A stretch of DNA of 64,000 bases from Marthasterias glacialis (Eukaryota > Echinodermata > Asteroidea > Forcipulatida > Asteriidae), in NCBI GenBank assembly GCA_911728455.2, contig OU452219.1, forward strand, positions 9,700,397 to 9,764,396, in the 5' to 3' direction. Numbering within the stretch: the stretch's first letter is position 1; each line of letters starts with the position of its first letter. A program made the translations under genes and the position numbers. The notes below the pieces were generated by a model. The model was not told the DNA's origin, did no database searches, and saw only the letters and a list, made by a program, of their open reading frames with translations. Shown one piece after another: positions 25,801 through 36,900 of this stretch.

Positions 25801-26367
25801 TATGATTGAAATCAATGTCACAAAATACAACTTTAATAAAAGGGCTTAGTTACTGTGTTATTACCAAAAGCCGACTGTTGGTGTGACTCTTTCGGTCACA
25901 GCATGTGTTTGCACGTAGTTTGGCATCAGCTCAGATGACGTAGTACCCACTACAGGTCACGTGATGACATGTAAGCAATCAGTCTTTACTCAATGTGTAT
26001 TTTCATTTTCAACACCGTTTGTCTCTCGACATAAGATCTGCACCAAGCAAGACCATTTCCAAATCCCTGCTGAAGAATCACTCAATTGTTTGTTCATTTT
26101 TGTAGAACATTTTGCACAATTTTCTATTGTTGTGAGGTTCATCTTTAACGCTCTGCTAAACCATTACTAATTCATCGAAGTTCTCTCTCTTATTCAGGTC
26201 CTCTCGCTTCCCTCAAACACCTCAAAGAGGATGTGACCTCCGTCAAGAAAGGCATGGAATGTGGGATGAGGTTCCAGGAGCATCTAGAGTACAGACCCGG
26301 AGATACAATCATATGCTATGAAATCAAACATGTACCTCAGACTATCGACTGGCAGTTGGGATTTTAA
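13812..26367 (+). CDS. MTIF2: Mitochondrial translation initiation factor IF-2
   Basis: Coding exons: 13812-14220, 14495-14554, 15479-15587, 16292-16452, 17395-17571, 18386-18435, 19193-19282, 20292-20416, 21073-21277, 21956-22196, 23790-23930, 24554-24718, 24857-24997, 26198-26367. All have GT/AG ends and consistent phases, giving 747 residues (human about 727). The start is the ATG at 13812, just after the 13800/13801 acceptor; a 5' untranslated exon ends at 13170. The N-terminus is basic and Ser/Arg rich, fitting a mitochondrial presequence. GTPase motifs: GHVDHGKTT (212-220), GGITQHIG (236-243), DTPGH (259-263), NKCD (313-316). Residues 463-543 form a charged linker, then the C-terminal domains start at GDVDGSVEA and end WQLGF. 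The protein is a GTPase that places fMet-tRNA on the mitochondrial small ribosomal subunit. The linker with LLNW...RAAERF matches the mtIF2-specific insert that substitutes for bacterial IF1. It faces RPS27A tail-to-tail. Confidence 0.97.
14582..14698. mobile_element. MITE with 19-bp perfect terminal inverted repeats
   Basis: TAGCCTTTTTGAGATATGG at 14582-14600 and its exact complement at 14680-14698. The pairing continues inward imperfectly (GTGCACTGTTTGG against CCAAATAGTGCAC). It abuts a SINE on its right side, in an MTIF2 intron. Confidence 0.75.
14700..15105 (+). mobile_element. tRNA-Leu-derived SINE, copy A
   Basis: The tRNA-like head (…GGTCTAGCACACCAGACTCAAGCTC…) has an ACTCAAG anticodon-like loop and the B box GGTTCAAGTCC. 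The body shares TGCTTCGTCCTTCGGATGGG and GGCAGTGGCTGCTGAATGCG with copies at 39.5 and 46.7 kb. The tail has GCGCTATATAAGACC followed by ATTATTATT. Confidence 0.75.
16684..17195. mobile_element. TIR element carrying a GGGGGGCAAGAGGGGA minisatellite
   Basis: CCACTGGCCTAACCAGA on the left pairs with TCTGGTTACGCCACTG on the right. Between them, from about 16803 to 17130, is a 16-18-bp unit (GGGGGGCAAGAGGGGA with slipped variants such as GGGGGACAAG and GGGGATGGGGGC) repeated roughly twenty times. The plus strand is almost all purine. It lies in the MTIF2 intron between the exon carrying the G1 motif and the exon carrying the G3 motif (DTPGH). Long open frames in every register are by-products of the repeat. 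Confidence 0.8.
17600..18382 (+). repeat. Degenerate ~100-bp tandem array with decoy 3' splice sites
   Basis: Units share ACCTCATTAGA..., CAGTGAAATG, TTTGTTTCTTTGCAG and TTTCATTACTGGAGTTAGGAG. Pyrimidine-tract AGs fall at 17683, 17786, 18093, 18193 and 18286, before the true MTIF2 acceptor at 18385, so spacing is close to 100 bp. The unit resembles the real intron end plus the preceding exon/donor junction (GGAG/GTAGGAG). Confidence 0.75.
17886..18018. mobile_element. Insertion inside the decoy array
   Basis: About 130 bp (from ATAGACCATTCCAAC to GGTCAATGCGCAC) interrupts the third unit of the ~100-bp array. It is GC-richer than the unit and absent from the other units. Its ends are not resolved. 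Confidence 0.45.
18526..18789. mobile_element. MITE with AGGTGGCAGCAGACT ends, copy 1
   Basis: The left end GGGAGGTTTTGG...TAGGTGGCAGCAGACTTACC is matched by the inverted right end GGTAGTCTGC-type sequence AGTCTGCTGCCACCTAGC...TCTCCCA. A second hairpin (CGTGGAATGAGGT against ACCTCATTCCACG) lies at about 18613-18657. The same family occurs at 28.94-29.08 kb. Confidence 0.75.
19502..20005 (+). mobile_element. 5'-truncated CR1/L2-like LINE, reverse transcriptase C-terminus
   Basis: An uninterrupted 167-codon frame with [59 protein letters not shown] and a TAA near FKKxLKTHLF-like [11 protein letters not shown]. This block is the conserved extreme C-terminus of CR1/L2/Jockey-clade ORF2. The 3' UTR contains GTAAGCGCTTTGTAAC. 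It lacks the catalytic domains, so it is a dead copy, inserted in sense in an MTIF2 intron. Confidence 0.85.
22641..22804. repeat. 164-bp near-perfect palindrome
   Basis: GGGAATAACAGTGCGAGGAC at the left is matched exactly inverted at the right. Arms of about 75 bp (differences only near GACCGGGG/CCCAAGGTC) surround a loop around AAGCCGGAGGCGC. It is followed directly by ATTAATAAATACCT, itself inverted at 22935-22948 (AGGTATTTATTAAT). It is GC-rich relative to flanks. Probably a foldback/MITE element in an MTIF2 intron. Confidence 0.85.
25058..25330 (+). mobile_element. Old tRNA-derived SINE copy
   Basis: CTCTGTGTACCCGGTTCGAATCC supplies a B-box-like motif, followed by TTTTTCCTATTTGGGGTTTTCCTCC. 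It resembles the sequence at 40484-40760 (GGTTCGAGTCCTGG ... GTTTTCCTCC). Diverged. Confidence 0.5.
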
Positions 26368-26372
26368 AGACC

Positions 26373-26922
26373 GGGGCCCAATTTCACAGAGCTGCTTAAG
26401 CAGAAAATAATGCTTACAGGTTTTCTGCTAAGCAAAAATAAGCAGGATGCCAGTCACAGATTGTACATGTGACATGCTCTTTTGGCTGGTAACCGTATTC
26501 TGGTAAGCATAATTTTGTTTGTGCTTAGCTACTTTCTGGGATTAAGTAGCTCAGGGAAATTGGGCCCAGGTTAAGAACAGATAGTTGCTTAGCACGGAAA
26601 AATCTTGCCGAGCAGAAACAGGTTACCCGCCAAAACACCATGTGATGTATATTGTTTTGTGACTGGTTTCCTGCTAATTTTTGGCTTAGCTGACAAATTT
26701 ACTGAGCACTATTTTCTGCTGAACAGCTTTTATGAAATTTTTGCCCAGGGCCTAATTTCCTAGAGCTGTTTAAAGCAAAAACATTTGTGCTAACCAGAAA
26801 TAGATTACCAGTCAAACTACCATGTTATACGTACCATTTGTGACTGGTTTCCGGCTGCTTTTTTAGTCAGAAAAAGTTTGTAAAGCAGTTTTTCTGCTTA
26901 TGCAGCTCTATGAAATTGGGCC
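26373..26922. mobile_element. Three adjacent MITEs of the GGGCCCAATTTCA family
   Basis: Copy one spans 26373-26568 with ends GGGGCCCAATTTCACAGAGC and GGGAAATTGGGCCC. A degraded copy follows at about 26580-26747, and a third at 26748-26922 (ends GGGCCTAATTTCCTAGAGCT and AGCTCTATGAAATTGGGCC). The interior has CTGCTTAAGCAGAAAA and TGTGACTGG. The first copy starts six bases after the MTIF2 stop codon, so the MTIF2 3' UTR is MITE sequence. Confidence 0.8.
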
Positions 26923-27448
26923 GATGTTATAATAGTATATGAATCATAATGAATTTCAAGCTATTTGCCCTATTTGGCCATCTTGTCTCATTTCCCGACT
27001 ACACAAAGTTTGTAAGGGTGCAATGCTTAGTATGGTAACCATACCATTTTTCTGTTGCTGTTTGCAGGGTCTGTCTGAGCTTTTCCATTCCTCCATTCTC
27101 AGACCGTATCTGAATGGCAGCTGTGGTTGTTGCTAGGGGTGTTGCTAAGGGCAGGGCTGTGCTTCAATGCATGTTAACCAGGTGATCCAGCCACAGCCAC
27201 TAATTCAGAAACGGCCTTACTTCCAAAATGTCAATGATTTCTTTCAAATTATAACGAAAGAGCTGCATCCAGTTCTTTATTTGTCATGCTAGGAATTAAT
27301 TGGTGCTGTTTAACTATTGGATTATTGGTAATTTTTTACCGATGTATGCAGCAAGTACAAGCCATTGGAGGGAGGGAAGGAGTTATGAAATCTGTCCTAC
27401 TCTCATATCAACCTTGGAAAAAAAGTGAATTAACATCTTTTTTACTAT

Positions 27449-28793
27449 TGTTGGGCGCAATCTTTGAAAATCGCGCAAATTTTAAAATTTGCGCACGAAC
27501 CTGCGCAAATTTTAAAATTTGCGCACTGAGGCTGCGCAAATTTTAAAATTTGCGCACCATGGCTGCGCAAATTTTAAAATTTGCGCAGCGAGCCATTTTG
27601 AGAAACGAAAATTTAAGTCTGCCCTCATACAATTCCATAATTGCGCAACAAGTGGGTTTGAAACGAACTGTACGTTCTAAATTTGAATTTGTCACTTTTG
27701 TACGATTTCACTCCTTTTCCTCCCCCTGATAAACTATGGAAGTACAGGAACGTTAAAGCAGTTCTGGTTAAAGGGACAATAAAAAAGTCCTACATGTATT
27801 ATGAGTTGGTATCATAATAATGGTTGGAGCATAATTACGACTTAATAACTCATAAATATGAGTTAGCATCTCAAAATTCACATTATTATTGAATATGAGT
27901 TAGTCAAAGTAGTAGTGACTTATTATAAGTTGTAAAATGAATTTTATCTCATAATATGTGAGTATAGTCATACCTATGACTTAAAGTAATTCATAATGAG
28001 ATACTAACTGATAATCATGACTTAAACTATCTCATAACTATGACATATTAAGTCATATTATGACTTATGCGACACTAACTCATAATTATGACTTAATTTA
28101 TTTTATTTCCCCCATCATGTTCCTTTAATGCTTCCGTAATAAACAGACCATTGAGTCTGAGCATAGAACAAGATGGTTTGAGAAACCAGTGCTTGTTCCC
28201 AAAATTCCTTGGATTTATAGACAGGGAACATTTTTACCCGCCATCAGGGCGCGCATGGCTTCGTTCCCTAGCTAGCCATCTGTATAATTTCAGTCTTCTC
28301 CTGGGATTGTTATTAAACTTGCTACAAAAGTTCACCCAGTTTTGCTTGAACCATGGGAAAAAAAAAAATTGGCTTAAAAGTACTGTGGTGTAACTAGGAA
28401 GGGGGACATTTACAATCTAATAAAGACAGTGCTGTATAACTTTACAGTCACTGGTGTTTGGAAAAAAGACATGTGATTTTGTTCATCTAGTTTTCCACTT
28501 AAATAATCACAAGGTCAATTAAATGAACACCACTCAACGAAACTAATTTCATCAACAACAACCCCGCCATCGCCATCAACCCCCACGGCCGCCATGTTGA
28601 TTTGGCGCGTCCCGTCAAATATTGAAGTATTGACCGTGTAGTTCGTAACATCACCCCGCCAAGGAATTGTTCCACGCAATGCATTTGGTGGCGAGCAATT
28701 GATATTTACGTGCGCACGCGCAAATTTTGAAATTTGCGCAGGTTCGTGCGCAAATTTTAAAATTTGCGCGACTTTCAAAGATTGCGCCCAACA
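27449..28793. mobile_element. 1.35-kb non-autonomous TIR transposon with palindromic subterminal repeats
   Basis: TGTTGGGCGCAATC at the left and its complement GATTGCGCCCAACA at the right, flanked by the direct repeat CTAT (27445-27448 and 28794-28797). The terminal inverted repeat extends about 75 bp. GCGCAAATTTTAAAATTTGC palindromes occur four times at the left (27473-27587) and twice at the right (about 28719-28769). The interior is AT-rich with CATAATTATGACTTA-like repeats (27790-28100). No transposase frame was seen. Confidence 0.85.
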
Positions 28794-28937
28794 CTATCGA
28801 TGTCAGATATAGCTACCTCATTTTCAGGTCCAAAACTGCTGGGTAAACATGCTTCTGAGGATATTGTTAACTCTTTGATAGCGAACACTTTTATGTAATT
28901 TGAATCCCGGCAAAAATCATGTAGAGGCACGTTAAGT

Positions 28938-29075
28938 GGGAGATTTTTGAGGACACTAGGTGGCAGCAGACTTACTAGGTGAATCCTTTGTTTTTGGAAA
29001 TGTGCGCATGCTCAGAGCTACGCGAACATGGTTACCCGGTAGTCTGCTGCCACCTAGTGTCCCAAAACGTCCCCC
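28938..29075. mobile_element. MITE with CTCF-like motif in each terminal repeat, copy 2
   Basis: GGACACTAGGTGGCAGCAGA at 28951-28970 is repeated inverted at 29043-29062 (TCTGCTGCCACCTAGTGTCC). The outer ends are GGGAGATTTTTG and CAAAACGTCCCCC. Length about 138 bp, same family as 18.53-18.79 kb. Confidence 0.85.
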
Positions 29076-29209
29076 ATTATTAAGTGATCGTTTCACTTTA
29101 AATTTAACAACTACATATGTAAATTGTTTCAGTGATAAACTTTCACATGACCAGTGAGAAATGGGACCAGCATGACTGAGTAGATGATACAATCCAAAGT
29201 TGTCTACCA

Positions 29210-29345
29210 GGCCTTGATTACACAAAGCACCACGATTCAGTTGTCAGTATTGCCATAGTGATTTGTATTGTGACAACACACTTTGCTTAGCAGTTAAGAT
29301 TGCTTTGCGCTCAAGATCAATCTTTTTATCTTTGTGAAATCAAAC
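29210..29345. mobile_element. MITE-like imperfect inverted repeat
   Basis: Ends CCTTGATTACACAAAGC and CTTTGTGAAATCAAACC. The interior has inverted GATTCAGTT/AGTTAAGATTG-type blocks. It belongs to the GATTTCACAAAG-end group. Confidence 0.45.
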
Positions 29346-29847
29346 CTCTGAAACAATGGGTTGATTGGTTTCTAAGAATTGGAAAAAACTTAGGTGGATA
29401 CTTGTACTTGCTCATTGAAGGAGGAAGAAGTTAAGTGTAAAGTAGGGGGTTGTGCCCCACTATTATTTTTTATTTAATGTTGAGATTTTACTTTTGTCCA
29501 AAAGTATTTTTTTTTAACGACTGTAATTGAGGTTATTTCAGATTGTGTAAAGTATTATTTATAATGTTAAATATTTTAAAAGTGTCTTTTCCCTTCTGTA
29601 TTATTTATCAATCGAAATTCAATTGAAATATGGATATGAATTTGCAATCTTCCTGATAGTATATTACTTGACCCATGCACATCATGAAGGAATGGACTCC
29701 AAGTATTGAACATATTCAAACATTTTGAGGTTACCATGAGTCCCCCTAGCACATTATTTTCACAAAAAACAAAAAATTGACAAGGTGCAAATTTCCACTT
29801 GGCACAAGACTTGGTCAGTCTATACACTAATCCAAGCAATTTGTTCA

Positions 29848-29972
29848 TGGTGGTCTACACCACCACAGCTATGGCCGCCGCAGGCGACAACAGCGCGTCA
29901 GCATGGAGGATTTACAGTGTGCGTGTGCATCGCCGTGCACATGCGGCGGCCATAGCTGTGTTGGTGTAAGCA
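29848..29972. mobile_element. Foldback element with CACCACAGCTATGGCCGCC ends
   Basis: ACACCACCACAGCTATGGCC and GGCCATAGCTGTGTTGGTGT form imperfect 25-27-bp arms around about 65 bp of GC-rich sequence. It is intergenic. Confidence 0.65.
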
Positions 29973-30235
29973 CCCATGAACGAGCTGCTTGGATAAGTGT
30001 TCAAGTGGAAAGTTTTCAATGTTTTGTGAGGTTCTTATTTAAAAGAGATATTGGTTTAGTTGCATGCCAGCCTAACCAAAAATGAGTTTGGCTGTGCATT
30101 GGTCCAACAGAATCAAGCAAAACCTTTTGGGGTTTTTGATAGGTAAATAGATCAAGCATTTATGAGTTTTTACTCTGGCCATCTTCAATCTATCAAACCA
30201 CTGCCCAAGATTTGCACGAGATTGGTGTGGTCAAT

Positions 30236-30606
30236 TTAAAGGCACAATACAGGATACAGGATTGGTAAAACTGATAGTGCAGTATTCTTAGTTTGTCTGA
30301 TTCAATATGTACATGAAAAAACAAACCTGTGAAAATTTGGGCTCAATCCGTCGTCTGAGTCAGGAGAAAATGGTGTAAAACCGTGCACACTTTTCAGCAT
30401 GTAAACACATTGTCCTCAATTTCAATTGTTACAACTTATATCAGCTGTTGCATTTTTTTTTTTAGGTTCCCAGAAACAGTTTTCTTCAGAGGGAAACTTT
30501 TCACACAAAAAATTAGTTCTGGTATTAACTACATAAACAGTAAGTTTTCAGACTGAAACTAAACAACAATTTTTTTTAATCCTTACCAGTTCCGTACAGT
30601 GCCTTT
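30236..30606. mobile_element. MITE with AAAGGCAC ends
   Basis: Ends TTTAAAGGCACAATACAGG and CGTACAGTGCCTTTATTT, about 370 bp apart. There is no coding content. Similar in type to the AAAGGCAGGG element at 53.8-54.2 kb. Confidence 0.55.
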
Positions 30607-31158
30607 ATTTTTAACTCAATTTTGATAAAATTCTGAACCAATCATGCTTAGGCCGTGGTGGAATTGACTGTTGCTAAGGGTGTCGCTATGGTCATCCTAT
30701 GCTTCAGCGCATATTCATGTGACTCAGACATGTCTTCAGTATGGGACTAGGTTATGGCACACCAATCTTTTAAGTCGATACCTTTGGGTGTTAAATTCCA
30801 ACCCAAAAGACAAGACGCATTTCAAAATACTTTGGGCGAAGGGCAAGGGGGCTGAACATGTTTAAGAAAAAGACCAAAAAAGACAGACTGACAATCTTTC
30901 TAATTTTACATGACAAGCTTTTGTCAGCTTTATTGTGAAACGTTAAAACCCATGATCGTCACACCTGCTTCAGTTTTAAATTGATTATTACATTGTCATA
31001 TATTTCTTTGTTCATAATACAAAAAAACTTCTAGCGCGTGTTGAGGGGCTTTCAAGTTATCAGGTGAATGGAGTCTAATTTGGATTCCCACTTGTGATCA
31101 GGCCTTTACCATAGAGACATGTTACTGCTGTATCTGGTCAGATGGTTTGTTTTTAATT

Positions 31159-33695
<2,537 letters not shown>

Positions 33696-33820
33696 GATTG
33701 CAGGGAAATGCCACCTGTGGTGAAAAGGATACAATAAATAATGATCGTTTACGAAACAAACTAAAAAGTATCAGTTTTAATGTGCCAAATCGACATTTTA
33801 TCGGAGCGAGGTTACTTACC

Positions 33821-33992
33821 CTTCTGCAGAATATGGCGGCGATCGAGAAAGAAAGATTGGACCACGTGTTACGTATGAGGGCGCTACACACTGGCTGCAA
33901 AATTTCCCCGGTAGAGGGCGCTGTTGATGAGTACTGAAAATTATTTTTAGGGGGTCAAAATCTTGGGGAATTAGCGCAGATTGTGCGCTGAA
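33821..33992. promoter_or_regulatory. Compact bidirectional promoter RPS27A / TTC7
   Basis: About 140 bp separates the inferred RPS27A 5'TOP start (33855) from the TTC7 ATG (33993). It contains an E-box CACGTG (33863-33868), a YY1-type ATGGCGGC (33834-33841) and CCGGTAGAGGGCGCT (33908-33922), which fits the CTCF core consensus at 14 of 15 positions. No TATA box on either side. Confidence 0.65.
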
Positions 33993-36900
33993 ATGGCTGT
34001 TTCTAAGAAAGCTGCAGCGCGACTTGAAGCAGATATTGAGAAGTATAGAGTAGAGTGTAACTGGGAGAAGGTTACTGAGCTTATTAAAAACTCTAAAACC
34101 AAGATTCCCGCACTGGGTGAGTATTTTTTAGGTCTTTTTTTCATTTCATTATTTCTGGTTGTGAAGCCAAGGATTCTCAGAAAAGCGAACTTAATCACAC
34201 TAGACAAGAACCCCATGTAGAGAAGAGGAAGAAGGAAGTTTCAGTTTTAGATTTGGGAGGAAAATCCTTGAGAACTATTCCAGGGATAACACACGCAATC
34301 AGGTAGGGACTGAAAAACCCAATACACGCGCGTGTATATTGGGTTTTTCAGTCCCTGCCTGATTGCGTGTGTTATCCCTGGAATAGTAAGAAATTATAAC
34401 TAACTTCAATAATTAATAATGGTCTATCGCAAATACTGCCAGTGTTCCCTTTTCCTTCCCACAGTGCCTTTCGACTATTGTGAGAAATCAACCAGGCAGT
34501 ATTTCAATTTGACCTTCCTCAGGTGTAGGAACTGAAAAACCCAATCCATAAAATAATGACACGGGCCGAATGCCCCCCCCCCCCTCCCCCCCCCCACCCC
34601 CGCCCACGGGATTCGAACTGGGGTCCTACTCCTAGAGGTGGAAGGCGAGCAAAGATACCACTACGCCAACCCAACCATCTGCCTAGGCTACTTCATTTCA
34701 TTCCACTCCATGTAACATAGGTTCGATTCATGCTCCATCCCTTCCCAATTTCTTCCAGTAGAATTTGCTGAAACATTTCCAACTTATTATCGTAGTCTTT
34801 CTCAATGTAAGGATGTCACCTGGACCATTTTTTTGTGTCATTAAGTCATGGCTCTGGCGTCATTCTATACTCTACATTAGACCCAGTATGGCAGTAACTG
34901 GAGCACTGTACTCCTTTTTTCAGAATTTTGACTTGGTCGGTCAAACTAGCGCCCTAGGGAAGCATAGCTGTTACGCTGTGATGAGGCGATTTGCTTTGAT
35001 TGTGACAAAGACACAATAAAATAGCTGGAAATCGCCTTCTCTGAAACTGGCTTCTCAAGATATCAAAGATGAAATAAAAGGCACTTAATTGCACTCATGA
35101 TCATTTCTTGTCCTTAAAATCAATGCCAACATGGAAAAAAAAACGTGAAACAATTTTTTTGTTTTGTTTTAGAATTACAAAGTTAGCATGGGAAACATTG
35201 GGAAAAGTTGATTCAGGACATATGATCTGTACTTTGACCTTTTTGGATGAGGGAAAGTGGGTCAAATCTTGTAGGCCTTGAGAAAGCATGAGAAAAAGAT
35301 CGGTCACCCCATGAACGATTAGTTTTAGGCTCAATGAGGAGGTTTGAATTGTCAGAACGGAGTTTGCGAGGCGGATTTTAAGGTGTAAAAGCAAATCATC
35401 AATGTATGCCGGGGCACTGTTCGTGAGGGATTGTTGACAGTCAAAAGGAAAACATTTCTTTAGACTTTACATCTTCAAATTCAAAGTATTTTTGTTTGTT
35501 TTGGGGAAAAAAAATTGTATTTTATCAGTTGAGGCTAACTGTAGTTTACATTTATATAGTCCCTGAGGGATTTGTAAATAAATTGCATTGGGGTGAAGTA
35601 TTCACAACTGTGCTGAACAGGCTGAATGAAGTGTCTCAGACAACTGAAATTTGTCCTGTTTGTTTGCGCTGATATGAGGATGGACTGTACAGAAAGTGAA
35701 AATATTTGAGTTAAAAAAGAATTAATTAGTTTTTAACTAATTAGTGATATTTTACTGTTGGCTACAGCAGGGCTGTTGTAGTGCAGGGTAAAAGGGTAAG
35801 GTGCTTGGCAATGCAGCAATTTAATATATCAGTCTAACACTGTTAAAGATTATTAATGACACAACGTTTGTTTTTTCACAGAAACACTGACACATTTATC
35901 CCTCGGAGAAAGTGAGTTGGAGCTCTACTTGTTACAGAATCCACCCTCCTCAACCAACTTCAAAGAAGCTAAAAAGGAGCTAGCCAGTGCTAAGCATCAT
36001 CTACAAGTAGCAGCAAAGGCAGGCAGCAAGGTCAGAGTTCATAACTACTCTTGAGTCAAATTTTCTTTCTCAACCCAAACATATCTCTGTGGAGGTCTTA
36101 GTGTTAGTGTGTTAGTAGTGTTTAGCAACTGTTGCAACATAGAGTATGTAGCTCAGGCCTGGAATTTCATCTTTGAAAGGACAAGGCCATTTTCATTTGG
36201 CAAAGGGCACTTCCGTTGAAAAATCTTTAAAGTCTAAGGGAAACTTTTGAAAGGGCACCAAGGCCAAGACCAGGGCAACAGAGGCCATGGCCTCAATGTA
36301 AATCCAGACCTGGTAGCTACTAGTAAGCTGTCTAATAGCAAAGCCCTGGGGCAGAGCAACAAGGTCATAATTCAGTTTGGTGTCTTGTATACTTGAAACA
36401 CAAAATTGACTTTTATCATGGTGCGGACATTTTGCTTTTCTTGTATCCTACGCACTAGTAGTATCATGGTATCATGATAGAGTATCCACTCTTACAGCCC
36501 AATAGCCAAATTCCTTCAAAATTCTCCCACAGCAGAAAACCACTATGGCCCAAATCCTTCGGGATCCTCCTCTACTTCAAAGTCCTAATAACCTGATTTC
36601 TTGGAAATCCTTCACTTTGGTAAAGAGGATACTGAAGGAATTGGGACTGTTAGGGTTATTACATATAGCAAGGTGGATTGTGTTATCATGATACGTGACT
36701 GCCTGGCTTGTAAGCTGTGGTGGCTAGTCGGATTGGGTGACTTAATATACAACCTCGTTCCACTGATGCAACCGAATGATGTCAGATGATTGTACATTGA
36801 GAATCTAAGTATTTATTCACCAACTGGGATTGTAGTATGTGAACCTATTTTACTGTAGAGCGTACTTGGGATGACTGCAGTACATTCAAGAAAACATGTT

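Larger units (their letters stand above)
28794..31158. other. Intergenic MTIF2-RPS27A, repeats only
   Basis: Between the two convergent genes this half contains MITEs (28938-29075, 29210-29345, 29848-29972, 30236-30606) separated by AT-rich DNA. I see no exon, tRNA or structured RNA that I could support. Confidence 0.5.

Noticed and set aside
33698..33937. 79-codon plus-strand frame over the RPS27A promoter as a separate gene
   Set aside because: It crosses RPS27A exon and intron antisense without splice or domain support; only its last 34 codons are kept as a possible TTC7 uORF.
34970..35048. C/D snoRNA candidate (GTGATGA box at 34978, CTGA at 35041) in TTC7 intron 1
   Set aside because: No terminal stem next to the boxes, no convincing C'/D' pair, and the internal GGCGATTT/AAATCGCC pairing looks like a MITE hairpin.
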